64,000 nucleotides of DNA, from positions 95,582,756-95,646,755 of the forward strand of contig CM060731.1 in NCBI GenBank assembly GCA_030704615.1. The letters are read 5' to 3'. Source of the stretch: Takakia lepidozioides (lineage: Eukaryota > Streptophyta > Takakiopsida > Takakiales > Takakiaceae). The translations under genes and the position numbers were made by a program. Under the pieces are notes generated by a model. That model had not been told where the DNA came from. It did not search any database and was given only the letters and a program-made list of their open reading frames with translations. Each line of letters opens with the position of its first letter. Position 1 is the stretch's first letter. Positions 35,001 to 44,966 of the stretch are shown here, piece by piece.

Positions 35001-37302
35001 CGTTCTTCATGGCTTGGACCGTGGCGGGCCCAAGCTGTGTCTACACACCCGAGATGCAGAAACAATGGCATCCCGCGCATCTCGTTGGATGCCCCTGGTA
35101 CCTGGATATGTCTGGCGGTATTGTTGACGAGTCTGAGAAAGATCTGCATGCCTTGGCAGAAGAGAAGAGAAAGGAAAGACGTGTCCCTGCTGGGCCAAAG
35201 TCGGCAAAGGAATCTGCTGCTCTGGAAGAATCCAGAAAGGCAGCTGAGATGGCACAAAAGACGGTGGATGCAGCTGTGCAGGCCCAACAGAAGGGGTCGA
35301 AGAAGAGGACTCGCCAGCAAGGAGCAGCTGTTGTGACACCCGCCAAAACGAAGAAGCAGAAACAGCCTGTTCAGGAAGAGGGTGAGGAAGAGGACTCCGA
35401 TGGAGACTTTGCAACCAGCCCACCCCCCCAAACGCAGGCTGCCTCCCCTGTGCCCACCGTTGTCACGAGAGGCACGAGAACTGGCTCGGCAAAGAAGGCA
35501 CTCTTCAACCCCCCAGGGGGGCACCCTTTCGAGCCGGTGGAAATGAAGAGGCCGAAAGTGGCTCCCGAAACAGTAGTCCAGTGTGTAAATGAGAGTTTCT
35601 TGGCGGCTTTGGATGGACGGGCAGCCAAGTTGGCATACATGAAGACCATGGAGGGTCTGAAGGGCAGAGCACTGAAGAAGGCGACTGCCGAAGAGCCTTC
35701 CGACACCCCAGGATTTCAGAATATGGTCTCGTTCTTTGAGAGGGTGTGTGCAGACAAGGATTGTAGGAGGGGCGGAAATGCCACCGAGTGGTCTTGCGAT
35801 ATGATCATCTTGGATATTCCGGACGGAGAGCCTGTGGAAGGACTGCAAGCTTTGCCATCTTGGAACAGGTACTCGGAGGACTTTGGAAGAAAGGATTCGG
35901 GCTTGCCCGCATGGTGTTGGACGACAGAGGCTGTGTGGTTGTCCTGGCGAGCAGAGGAAAAAACACTCAGACAGGAATTGCGAAGTGGACCCGCAAGAGC
36001 GCCGTCCCGATTCTGAAAAAGAAGTGGACGTGCATCAACACACTGGGCCTTCGGTCGGAAGGGAAGAAGGTGATTACGACACTGGCACTCGTCCATTCAT
36101 TTGCTTGGGTGTTTTCAAATGCGGTGCCGCATTCGGTTTCTAATCGTTTTCCCCCTGTGTATGCAGACGAAGCAGTTCGATGCATACTGCTTTGTGAAGG
36201 AGAACTCCACCTTTGCTTTCCGGAAGGAGGGAGGAAAGGTTGACCCGAACTGCGACCCACTCGATTACGACGTTCTGTTCAACAACGTTCCCAAGGAACT
36301 TCTCCCTCATAGCCTCACTTCAACGGAACCCCGCGGTACTCACGGACTCGGAGCCCTGCCTTCATTCAGACAATTATGGAGACATGCACAGACGTGGAGG
36401 GCACAGTGCTCGACCTCATCTGTGGGACAGGTATGCAGAATCTTGATCTATGCTGTTCTGCAAATTCTCGTTAGGATGTAGTTCGCAACATCTGAAGCGC
36501 CATGTGGTAATGTGTGGATGGCATTGTAACAGGTGCCTCAATGTGGGCTGGGCGGTTTTCCGACCGGCACCTCTTTGCCTACGAGGAGGATTCATCCGTG
36601 TGGGGATCCCATCTGGAGGGGCTGCAACGGAATGTGAAGGCTCCCGACAGAGCGGAAGTCTCCTCGGATTCGTCGGAGTCCGAGGAAGACACAGTGGACA
36701 TTGATGCGGAGGAGAACCCGGAATACGAGTGAGTGCAAACATTGTAAGTTTGCAAAGCCTTCTGGGTCATTTATGTCAAACGAATTTCCCGACTGTGGTT
36801 CTCATTAGTCTCGTTGATGATTGTCATGTGCAGGATTGCAGGGTCCGGGTCGAAACATGTAGGGCCTACACTTCCTGCCAGGAAGAATGTCCCGTTCTTT
36901 GCGAGGGCCGACTTCATGACGAGCCCGGTGAGGGACTACTCCCTTCCTAGTTATGCAGCTAAACTCGCAAATACAGCGATTAGAAGAAGTGAGAATCCCA
37001 GTAAAGTAGAGCAGATTTTGGAGAGGGCTAGGGAGGACAGAAGGATAAGGAAAGAGTTGGCAGCAGCTCAGACAGGTAGACGGGTACGAAAGTACATATG
37101 TGATTCAGCGGATGAGAGCGACGCAGACAGGGAGGAAGACGACCCAACGGAGGTGAGATGGACAGTTCCGCAAGGGGAAGATGGGATTTTCGAAAGCCTG
37201 GCCAACGAGCAGTCCGCTGGAGATGAGAAAGGCACTGAGGGGGTGGAGGCGGAGCAGGACAGTCTAGAACAGGATGAGGATTCGGATGATTTTCAAGATT
37301 AA
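32088..37302 (+). pseudogene. ParB-like domain / beta-class DNA methyltransferase fusion, ten exons (element Y)
   Basis: Exons from splice sites and the X and Z copies: 32088-32294 (uncertain), ~32345-33614, 33726-33915, 34020-34304, 34358-34504, 34588-34845, 34951-36069, 36167-36430, 36533-36728, 36834-37302. Exon 2 ends in a ParB/Srx-like segment: IPLCRMVSLPIVRQALPG..., then FFVWDGNHRLLAWWEYI (box with G-N-H-R, about 33450-33500). Exon 7 holds CDMIILDIPDGEP (motif IV place; DIPD instead of DPPY, 35813-35824) and the next strand. Exons 8-9 hold SPxFIQTIMETC, then VLDLICGTGASMWAGR (motif I) with an acidic YEED end. Motif IV before motif I is the beta-class order. The tail is charged. Frameshifts near 32700, 35882 and 36330 break this copy. 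It probably modifies DNA in the nucleus; target base and activity are unproven. Confidence 0.65.
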
Positions 37303-37439
37303 TAGAATTTTAATGAAGTCTCTGTAAATGTAAATTCTCTTCCAGAGTATATAAAGGAAATTCTGCCAGACATTCGTGACCCCTCTCCAGTGTGCATTCC
37401 AGCCACACAATCGCTCAAACCACGACGCTCCCAAAATCA

Positions 37440-38140
37440 GAAATGGGGCAGCGCATTTCCAAAATTTTGGCAACTCTAAGAACCTCTTTTGGAAATGCGG
37501 CACCGCATTTCCAAAACAGGGGGGGACTAAATTTTCCATTTCAATGTTGGCATAGTAAAAAGTAATCTGAATTGGAAATGCGGTGCCGCATTTCCAAAAT
37601 TTCCTTTGTCCACACGCCAGTTTTGGCCTCTCCCGCTCATTGCATGGATGCCACCACGCTTACAGAGGTCGAACAAGGAGGTCGAACAAGGAGGTCGAGA
37701 TGGCGGAATTGAAAATGCGGTGCCGCATTTCAGTATTGGGGATGGTCGTTGTTCGAACTGCAGGCCCATCAGCAAAAATTGGCACCGCATTCCATTGTTA
37801 AAAAAAAGTCGATGACGGACATGGAAATGCGGCGCCGTATTTCCAGAACGGACATCGCAATTTGTCCATTTGCAGACCCTCTCTCGGAAATGCGGTAACG
37901 CATTCCATCGCGCTGGTCGCAAATGTCACACTTTTCGAAGTGTTGTACGGAAATGCGGCACCGCATTCCCTTGTCCAAAAAGAAGTTTCCATTGCCAAGC
38001 TGGAAATGCGTCGCCGCATTTGCAATGCCAACCTCGTTTTCTGACCAATTTATAGACCCGTGTTGGTATTTCGTGTACCTGGACGGAAATGATGCACCGC
38101 ATTTTCTTGTCCCACATGGAAATGCGGCGCCGCATTTCGA
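37440..38140. repeat. Second palindrome array of element Y
   Basis: About ten copies of the same palindrome at irregular 30-120 bp spacing, with clear copies near 37491, 37573, 37712, 37820, 37947 and 38116. It starts about 140 bp after the methyltransferase stop and ends about 250 bp before the P1 stop. It corresponds to the array at 3365-4150 in element X. Confidence 0.88.
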
Positions 38141-38394
38141 TGCCGACATGGCGTTACTCTGGTATATTCTTGACACATGACTCACATACCGGTTACTCTG
38201 CTATATTCATCCGGACAGACACATTGTAGAAATGAGACATCAAATTGTAAACAGTGGGCCAATTCCGACAGTTATTCAACACAATGAAACACAATCATAC
38301 AGAAGTGAGGTACGATGGGTTTATTGATCGGACACGATGTCTCACATTTACCAACTGCAGACAAAACTAAGCCCTTCCTCCTTCTACATGGGCT

Positions 38395-39096
38395 TCACCA
38401 AGTCGACGGAACTTCGATACCCCTCAAAACAAGCTCATCACTGCTGCGGCACCTCGAGGTAAACTGCAATTCGGTCGTTCTGCTGCCCTTGCTGGAGCCG
38501 ACGACAATGTCATGTCCATCAATGATACCACCATCATACATTGACAAGGTCACTGTGGGCCTCATGTGCCCGTGCGATTCGTCTTCGCAACGCAGCCGAA
38601 TGTCTCCATACACTGGAAGAGCGGAGTGATCTGCACGTATATAGTTTTCCCCGGTGCCGTCCTCCCTGGTCCACTGGCAGCAGTTCCAGCGCCAAAGCGA
38701 GGCCGTGCGTGATCTATCCGGCATCCCTTTCCAGCTTGGTATATCGAGGTCAACAATTTTCAGGACCCACGGACCGCATTGACCCTCGCCCTCACCTCGC
38801 TCAAAGCGGTAATAGCCCTCCAGATACTCCATTGCGCGCAAAGACTCTTGCTTGATTCCAGCAGCGTCTGTGAAAACAGAGAGCCAGACAATGATGTCTC
38901 CTGATTCTGGTTTGAACATAGCATAATCGTGGCCATGATAAGGGCAGTCGGCTGGATTTCGGCGGCACGACATCCTTGAAAAAGAGTCGCGGAGTACGCT
39001 CAATGACAGCAGCTCCCGGATGGAGGAGGAGGACCGCGGTGGCTGGAAAAAGTTCAAGCTAACGCTGCAATTCCTCACAAACACTCCAGGGCACAT
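38395..39096 (-). CDS. P1 small protein of element Y, unknown family
   Basis: An uninterrupted 233-aa frame with the motifs listed for the X copy (ADCPYHGHDYAM, ESGDIIVW, LWRWNCCQWTRE, VYGDIRLRC, DGGIIDGHDIVV). The N-terminal 55 aa are Ser-rich and may be partly untranslated; an alternative start is the Met of SRMSCRRNP (about 38968). No known domain, signal peptide or membrane segment is seen. It is transcribed divergently from P2, with 160 bp between starts. The conserved frame in two copies suggests selection on the protein. It could be an accessory DNA- or protein-binding factor of the transposon, but that is a guess. Confidence 0.65.
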   Translation of the reverse strand: MCPGVFVRNCSVSLNFFQPPRSSSSIRELLSLSVLRDSFSRMSCRRNPADCPYHGHDYAMFKPESGDIIVWLSVFTDAAGIKQESLRAMEYLEGYYRFERGEGEGQCGPWVLKIVDLDIPSWKGMPDRSRTASLWRWNCCQWTREDGTGENYIRADHSALPVYGDIRLRCEDESHGHMRPTVTLSMYDGGIIDGHDIVVGSSKGSRTTELQFTSRCRSSDELVLRGIEVPSTW

Positions 39097-39255
39097 TTAA
39101 ATTCCCCCCTACAGGATCCTGGACCGATGAAGATTGGCTGCTGCATGAATGTAGCCGTTTCAGTTTCCTACCCTGCCATGCAAACTATGAGCAGTCACTG
39201 CCAGGTGGGCCGATAGCCACTGGACACGACGAAGTCCATCCCCTCTTCGATGTAA

Positions 39256-40086
39256 ATGCGGCGCCGAATTTCCATCCGGGGGGATGGACTTCAGTGGCAG
39301 ATCTCAAACTATAACTTGTTGATGAGAAAGATGTATGGGTTCATCCACCGCTGGCGTGATGAACACGTTCCACCTCCGTCGGTGGGTACGTGTGACCCAG
39401 ATGCTCCATTATTGGAGGCCGAACTGCTCTTCCGCTTCGCATCATTTCCAAAATCTAAGGGCTTCGTAGCTGTCCGCAAGGTCATCGGCATCCAAGTCGT
39501 CCTCAGGTCCTCCTTTGCAAGGATGCCGTGCTTCCGGAACCGGGACGACTGCCCATTTGGAGGCATCGATTATGCAATGTATTCGGCCACATCGGGAGAC
39601 ATTGTTATCTGGTACACAGATTACACAGAAGATACTGGTTCGATTGTGGAAACATTGGTGGCTTTTGAGTATATCGTAGGCCACTACGCCTTCGAGCGGG
39701 GTGACGATATTGGTCTGAGGAGTCCGTGGCTCCTGCGCATCCTCGATTCCGATTTTCCCAGCTACGACGGTCACCCATGCAGAAGAAGGCGCACTGCTAT
39801 GCTATTGCGGTGGAACTGCTGCCACTGGACGTGGGTGGACTCCATCGGAGAGACCTATTCTCCTGAAGGAGTGCGCTCCTCTTCTCCATTGTATGGGGAC
39901 ATTCGCATTGGTGTGGACGACGAAAACGTGAAGATTTCCATATTCGATGGTGGTATGATTGAAGGGCAGGACATTGTGGTGAACATCACTAGGGGCGGTA
40001 CAACGGCTGCAATCGACTTTACATGGAGGAGCCCCATGACTCATGAGCTAGTTCTGAGAGTAGTCGAAGTCCCATTGACAACGTGA
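39256..40086 (+). CDS. P2 small protein of element Y, paralogue of P1
   Basis: An uninterrupted frame of up to 276 aa. The first 23 residues translate a palindrome copy (MRRRISI...), so the Met at about 39322 (MRKMYGFIHRW) is a likelier start. From residue 90 on it aligns with P1 along its whole length: FARMPCFRNRDDCPFGGIDYAM, SGDIVIWYTDY, YAFERGDDIG, LLRWNCCHWTW, LYGDIRIG, DGGMIEGQDIVV and ELVLRVVEVP. The two genes arose by duplication and have been kept as a divergent pair. The family is unknown; a beta-rich fold seems likely. Confidence 0.65.
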   Translation: MRRRISIRGDGLQWQISNYNLLMRKMYGFIHRWRDEHVPPPSVGTCDPDAPLLEAELLFRFASFPKSKGFVAVRKVIGIQVVLRSSFARMPCFRNRDDCPFGGIDYAMYSATSGDIVIWYTDYTEDTGSIVETLVAFEYIVGHYAFERGDDIGLRSPWLLRILDSDFPSYDGHPCRRRRTAMLLRWNCCHWTWVDSIGETYSPEGVRSSSPLYGDIRIGVDDENVKISIFDGGMIEGQDIVVNITRGGTTAAIDFTWRSPMTHELVLRVVEVPLTT

Positions 40087-40439
40087 CTTGTATTCAGTAG
40101 GCACAGGGCTCAAGATTTGATGGCACAATCAGCACAGTAGACGTGCTTCAAATGCAATTCATGTGGATCAATAAAAACCTCATTGTGCCCTCTTTTTATT
40201 CTATTCTGTGTCCATCGTTCCCAGAATGCGTCATTGCTCATTTCGTTTGGGATTGGGAGTGTGGGTGGATTTTGCAAATGGCTGGTAGGCTGAAATGGGC
40301 CCCCATTGTACAGAGCAGTACCACCCTACCATTCGCGAAACATTGCCTTTCAATATATAATTCTAAATAACATTGCCGAACCTCCTTCATCGGGAGGTCC
40401 TTCTCCCCCTATGACCGTGGCACCCTAAACCCTATTCCC

Positions 40440-40548
40440 GCGGACTCTCATTTCCGGAAAATAGTGCTGCTCATGTTTTTTTCCACACTTACGACTCTGC
40501 TCATGGCTCATGCCGCTCATGGCTCATGGCTCATGAAATAGCAGCCCC
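40440..40548 (-). repeat. Right terminal inverted repeat and subterminal motif cluster of element Y
   Basis: Multiple GCTCATGGCTCATG units from about 40466 to 40535, ending GCTCATGAAATAG, the complement of the left end. The outermost bases (CAGCCCC) differ from the left end, so the exact termini are uncertain by a few bases. Confidence 0.65.
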
Positions 40549-43129
40549 CATGGAAAGTGAGGGGCAGGTCAAAACGTTGCAGTCATTGACTGAGCACTTG
40601 AAGGAAGCCGGGGTCAAGTCCAGAACGAAATACAAGTCAAAGCTTGTGAAGCTAGTGGCCATTGCAGATCCGGCACTTGGAAAGGACTTCATCCCCGAGA
40701 TTGCAAAACACTATTCTGGGGCCATGCAGCTGACCATGCAGTTGGAGAAACTGCATCACCTCTCAACGGCATGTGTTGAAGCGAAAGAGAAGGTGATGTT
40801 TCAATTCACTAAAGTTCTTTCCTAGCAATAGCCACTCTTCTTCCTGCTCCTGACATTGGATCGGAAATGGCAGACACGGTGGCTGTCGATCTGGAATGCA
40901 TCGGAGAGTATAAGGACAATGTGGTCTTTTTCACTCAAAGTTTCCGACCCTGCAGTGGATGTGTGGCTCAACCGCATGACTTGGTGGTTCCAGGTAATTC
41001 AAGGTACTTCCCCAGATTTGCTTTTCTGAAATGAATTCCCTGAACTGCTACGTGACAATGCATGTGGGAATCGCAGGTAATGACGAATGCGAAGGAGCAA
41101 GTCGTAATGCATACAAATTCGTTCGGTTTGTACGTCAGATGGGATGGAACACAGACATTGGAAGACTACGTGACATGTTTCAGATGTGTGTACAAGGACA
41201 ACCTCTTCGCCAGGGAGCTGCAGACAGCAAGAAGGAGCGTGGAGTTTACACATCAGGAGGGAGCGGGAAAAGCTGCAATGCGAAATATTTACAAGTGAAG
41301 CCCAGCTGTCCTTGTATGCGAAGCCTGGTTATGAGGTTTGTCTGGGAAATGCGGCATCGCATTCGCATTTTAAGTTTTCGGTTGCACTCTGCGAGTACGT
41401 TGGTCTCAACTTTTGCTCACGCATGCTAACTGCCCTGCAGGTATATGAAATACGTGATTCTTTAGACAGGGGCCCTGGTTCAGGAGCCCCCGTTCTTCAT
41501 GGCTTGGACCGTGGCGGGCCCAAGCTGTGTCTACACACCCGAGATGCATAAACAATGGCATGCCGCGCATCTGGTTGGATGCCCGTGGTACCTGGACATG
41601 TCTGGCGGAATTGTTGACGAGTCTAAGAAAGATCTGCACGCGAAAGCAGAAGAGAAGAGAAAGGAAAGACGTGTCCCTGCTCGGCCAGAGTCGGCAAAGG
41701 AAGCTGCTGCTCTGGAACAATCCAGAAAGGCAGCTGAGATGGCACAGAAGACGGTGGATGCAGCTGTGCAGGCTCAACAAAAGGGGTCCAAGAAGCGGAC
41801 TCGTTAGCAAGGAGCAGTAGTTGTGACACCCAAGAAAACGAAGAAGCAGAAACAGATAGTGCAGGAAGAGGGTGAAGAAGAGGACTCCGATGGAGACTTT
41901 GCAACCAGCCCACCCCCCGAAACGCAGCCAAAATCCCCTGCCCGTTGTCACGAGAGGGACGAGAACTAGCTTGGCAAAGAAGACACTCTTCAACCCCCCG
42001 GGGGGGCACCCTTTCGAGCCGGTGGAAATGAAGAGGCCAAAAGTGGATCCCGATACAGTAGTTCAGTGTGTGAATGAGAGTTTCTTGGCGGCTTTGGATG
42101 GACGGGCAGCCAAGTTGGCATACATGAAGACCATGGAGGGTCTGAAGGGCAGAGCACTGAAGAAGGTGGCTGCCGAAGAGCCTTCCGACACCCCTGGGTT
42201 TCTGAAGATGGTCTCGTTCTTTGAGAGGGTGTGTGCAGACAAGGATTGCAGGAGGGGCAGAAATGCCACCGAGTGGTCTTGCGATATGATCATCTTGAAT
42301 ATTCCGGACGGAGAGCCTGTGGAAGGACTGCAAGCTTTGCCATCTTGGAACAGGTACTCGGAGGACTTTTGGAAGAAAGGATTCGGGCTCGCCCGCATGG
42401 TGTTGGACGACAGAGGCTGTGTGGTTGTCCTGGCGAGCAAAGGCAAAAACATGCAGACAGGAATTGCGAAGTGGACCCGCAAGAGCGCCGTCCCAATTCT
42501 GAAGAAGAAGTGGACGTGCATCAACACATTGGGCCTTCGGTCGGAAGGGAAGAAGGTAATTACGACATTGGCACTCGTCCTTTCATTTTCTTAGGAGTTT
42601 TGAAATGCGGTGCCGCATTCGATTTCTAATCGTTCCCCACTGTGTATGCAGACAAAGCAGTTCGATGTATACTGCTTTGTGAAGGAGAACTCCACCTTTG
42701 CTTTCCGGAAGGAGGGATTGTTGGTTGACCCGAACTGCGACCCCATCGATTACGACGTCCTGTTCAACAACGTTCCCACGGAACTTCTCCCTCATAGCCT
42801 CACTTCAATTGAACCCCTGCGGTATTCACGGACTCGGAGCCCTGCCTTCATTCAGACAATTATGGAGACATGCACTGACGTGGAGGGCACAGTGCTCGAC
42901 CTCATCTGTGGGACAGGTATGCAAAATCTTGTTCTATGTTGTTCTGCAAATTCTCGTTATGCTTTAATTCGCAACATCTGAAGGGCCATGTCATAATGTG
43001 TGGATGGCATTGTAACAGGTGCCTCAATGTGGGCTGGGCGGTTTTCCGACCGGCACCTCTTTGCCTACGAGGAGGACACATCCGTCTGGGGATCCCATCT
43101 GGAAGGGCTGCAATGGAATGTGAAGGCTC
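40549..43129 (+). pseudogene. Methyltransferase gene of element X, middle exons
   Basis: This continues exactly where 25165 left off and matches Y exons 4-9. Exon 4 (SLTEHLKEAGVKSRTKYK), exon 7 and exon 8 are well preserved. It keeps the reading frame in two places where Y is broken: EDFWKKGFGLARMVLDDRG (about 42364-42417) and RYSRTRSPAFIQTIMETC followed by VLDLICGTG (about 42821-42915). Its own defects include a TAG at 41806-41808 (CAG in Y) and indels near 41930-41945. Motif IV again reads DMIILNIPDGEP. The match ends in exon 9 at the LTR junction; the rest of the gene is at 4948-4285, minus strand. Confidence 0.75.
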
Positions 43130-43500
43130 TGTCGTGCACATACATATCGCTACATAGCTACATCGCTGTCCAAAACCACACAACACATGTGCACACCACA
43201 CACTAGTATACCACTAGTCCACCACTAGTCCAGCCACTAGTCCAACCACTAGGCTACAACTAGTCAGTCACTAGGCTGCCACTATGCTGCCCACTATGGC
43301 AGTCACTAGTCCACACAATGATAAAGAAGAAGAATACAAGCACGAGCACACAAATCTGAAGCATAAACTCATGCATATATAACCTCATCACTCAAATACA
43401 AGTCAAGCCAAGTGCACCCCACGCCATGGGGAATCCACACTACGGCGCCATAGCTAGGCGCGGTGAGGCTCAACTCGAGAAAGATGAGCCTCCCGCGCTT
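43130..43500 (-). repeat. LTR fragment of the methyltransferase gypsy family
   Basis: The reverse complement joins GCGGGAGGCTC...CTTCTTTATCA (as at 5084-5280) directly to TTGTGTGGACTAG...GCACGACA (as at 23698-23874). It ends at the same base of the methyltransferase gene as the LTR start at 4949. The four bases GCTC at 43126-43129 match, in reverse, GAGC at 4945-4948. Confidence 0.75.
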
Positions 43501-44960
43501 CTGTTTGTTTTTTGATGATTTGAGCCTATGAGGAGAGGCGGAGCTGCCGCTCTACTTGTGATCACCACTTAGCAACTTATGAACTCACGGGGGAAAACAG
43601 CTTGCTGGGGTGCGGCTATAGACACTGTGCCGTCATTGGCATTCATGATTACGATTGTACAAGGCAGGGCCTGCGGGAGAAGTAGTTTGCTGCTAGATGA
43701 TGGGCAGGAATTACGTTGATGACTTCGCAGTGTGATATCCTACGCAACTAACGGACTGAGGGCCGAGCAAAGCAATCTGTTTATGACGATCAGAGATCCG
43801 GCTATCGTGAGCACGTAGCAGAACCTGACCTGGCCTTCTCGACATCGGCTACGAGTAGGAGCTAGGGAAAAGACAAGCATATAAGATCATGGCGGCAAAG
43901 AAAGCGGATGCCTCCCAACTATGAATCCTCCAATGCTGGCTCAACTCCCCAGCCGATGGTGAACTATGCGAAGATGCGTGGCGAAGGAGAGAATGCTGGT
44001 GTCTGTGACTACATTGTGATTACATTGCAGTAGGCACGGTTGGAGGAGGGTGTTGATTCTCTTTTTTACATGTCAAAAGTCTACTTCATATCAGATGAAG
44101 CTGAGGCTGTCCTCGCGTTTTAGGGCAGGGTTGGTCTCACCTTGAGGGAGGTGTTGGAAGCAGTCTTTGACACGAAATCTGAACTGTGTACGGGCCATAC
44201 GTTGGCACCGATATTCCACCGACACTTCAACATTCCAAAAGGATTTCAACACCAAAGGGAGCACAAAAGTGCCTTATGTGAAATTCTGCAAGTGCTGGAA
44301 GAAGAGGAAGAAGAGGTACACAGATTCAAAGAATGAAGCAAGGCATCCGCACCATACAGTGGGTTTCGGAAAGGAAATCAAGATTCGGCGGGCTGTCTTT
44401 GTATCAAGCTTTCTGGGTCGACTTTCACAGGGGCTGTCAATGAAACAGCTTGCACATCTGAAGAAGGGCCCTGCACATCAGTCTGCAGTCCAAGATTCTC
44501 AAAGAGGGGATGGTGCACTGCGTTCTCAGGAGCTGGAGGAGCTTTTCTCAACAGCCGCCTCCAATCATGCAGTTCTGGTGGTTCTGACAATGAAAGAGAG
44601 ACACATGGATTGTTGCAATTTTGTGGCAGCCCATGGGAGGATCCAATTTATAAAAACGCTGCGGAGACAAATGCAGTGGGAGGGATCACTTTGAATGGTT
44701 TTCTTTCTAAGGGCAGGTTGAGAGAGAGAGTGTTGTGGTGTACTAGACTTCCAGGCATTCACTGCGTACTGGAGCGCGTCAACCCCGCTCTCCACCACAG
44801 GTGCTAGCAGTAGCTGCTGCATACCCTGAGGTCGCTCCCACCAGATGAGCCACTTCTCGGCGGCGCACAGTTGGTGCAACAGAGGAGGTTGCTCCATGCG
44901 AGATCGCCCCTTACTGTGAGCTGCATCTGAGGGCACCCACGCCATGCCACTGATGCCAAG
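43501..44960. other. Region with no recognised gene
   Basis: Several short open frames are present, the longest being 175 aa at 44167-44694 on the plus strand. None has a domain I recognise, and composition is ordinary. A frame around 44050-44340 reads as a charged helical protein with one stop (LTLREVLEAVFDTK), which could be a decayed host or transposon exon. Confidence 0.3.
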
Positions 44961-44966
44961 GACACT

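Larger units (their letters stand above)
25166..40548 (+). mobile_element. Element Y: MULE-like DNA transposon with methyltransferase, P1, P2 and palindrome arrays
   Basis: It is flanked by direct copies of CATGGAAAGTGAGG (25152-25165, 40549-40562). The ends are inverted repeats: left CTATTTCATGAGC near 25170-25182, right its complement near 40529-40541. Several extra CATGAGC/GCTCATG copies lie in both subterminal regions. Contents in order: MULE-like transposase (minus), palindrome array, methyltransferase gene (plus), second palindrome array, P1 (minus) and P2 (plus). It lies inside its relative, element X. Frameshifts in both large genes suggest that it is no longer autonomous. Confidence 0.75.

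Noticed and set aside
36550-36730. Ordinary host gene with Ser/acidic-rich tail
   Set aside because: The intron-exon structure is convincing, but the gene lies between terminal repeats with a transposase. It recurs three times in the window with the same neighbours, so it is an element gene.
43501-44960. Protein-coding gene at 44167-44694
   Set aside because: The 175-aa frame has no recognisable domain, no neighbour support and an overlapping equally good frame. It cannot be told from chance.
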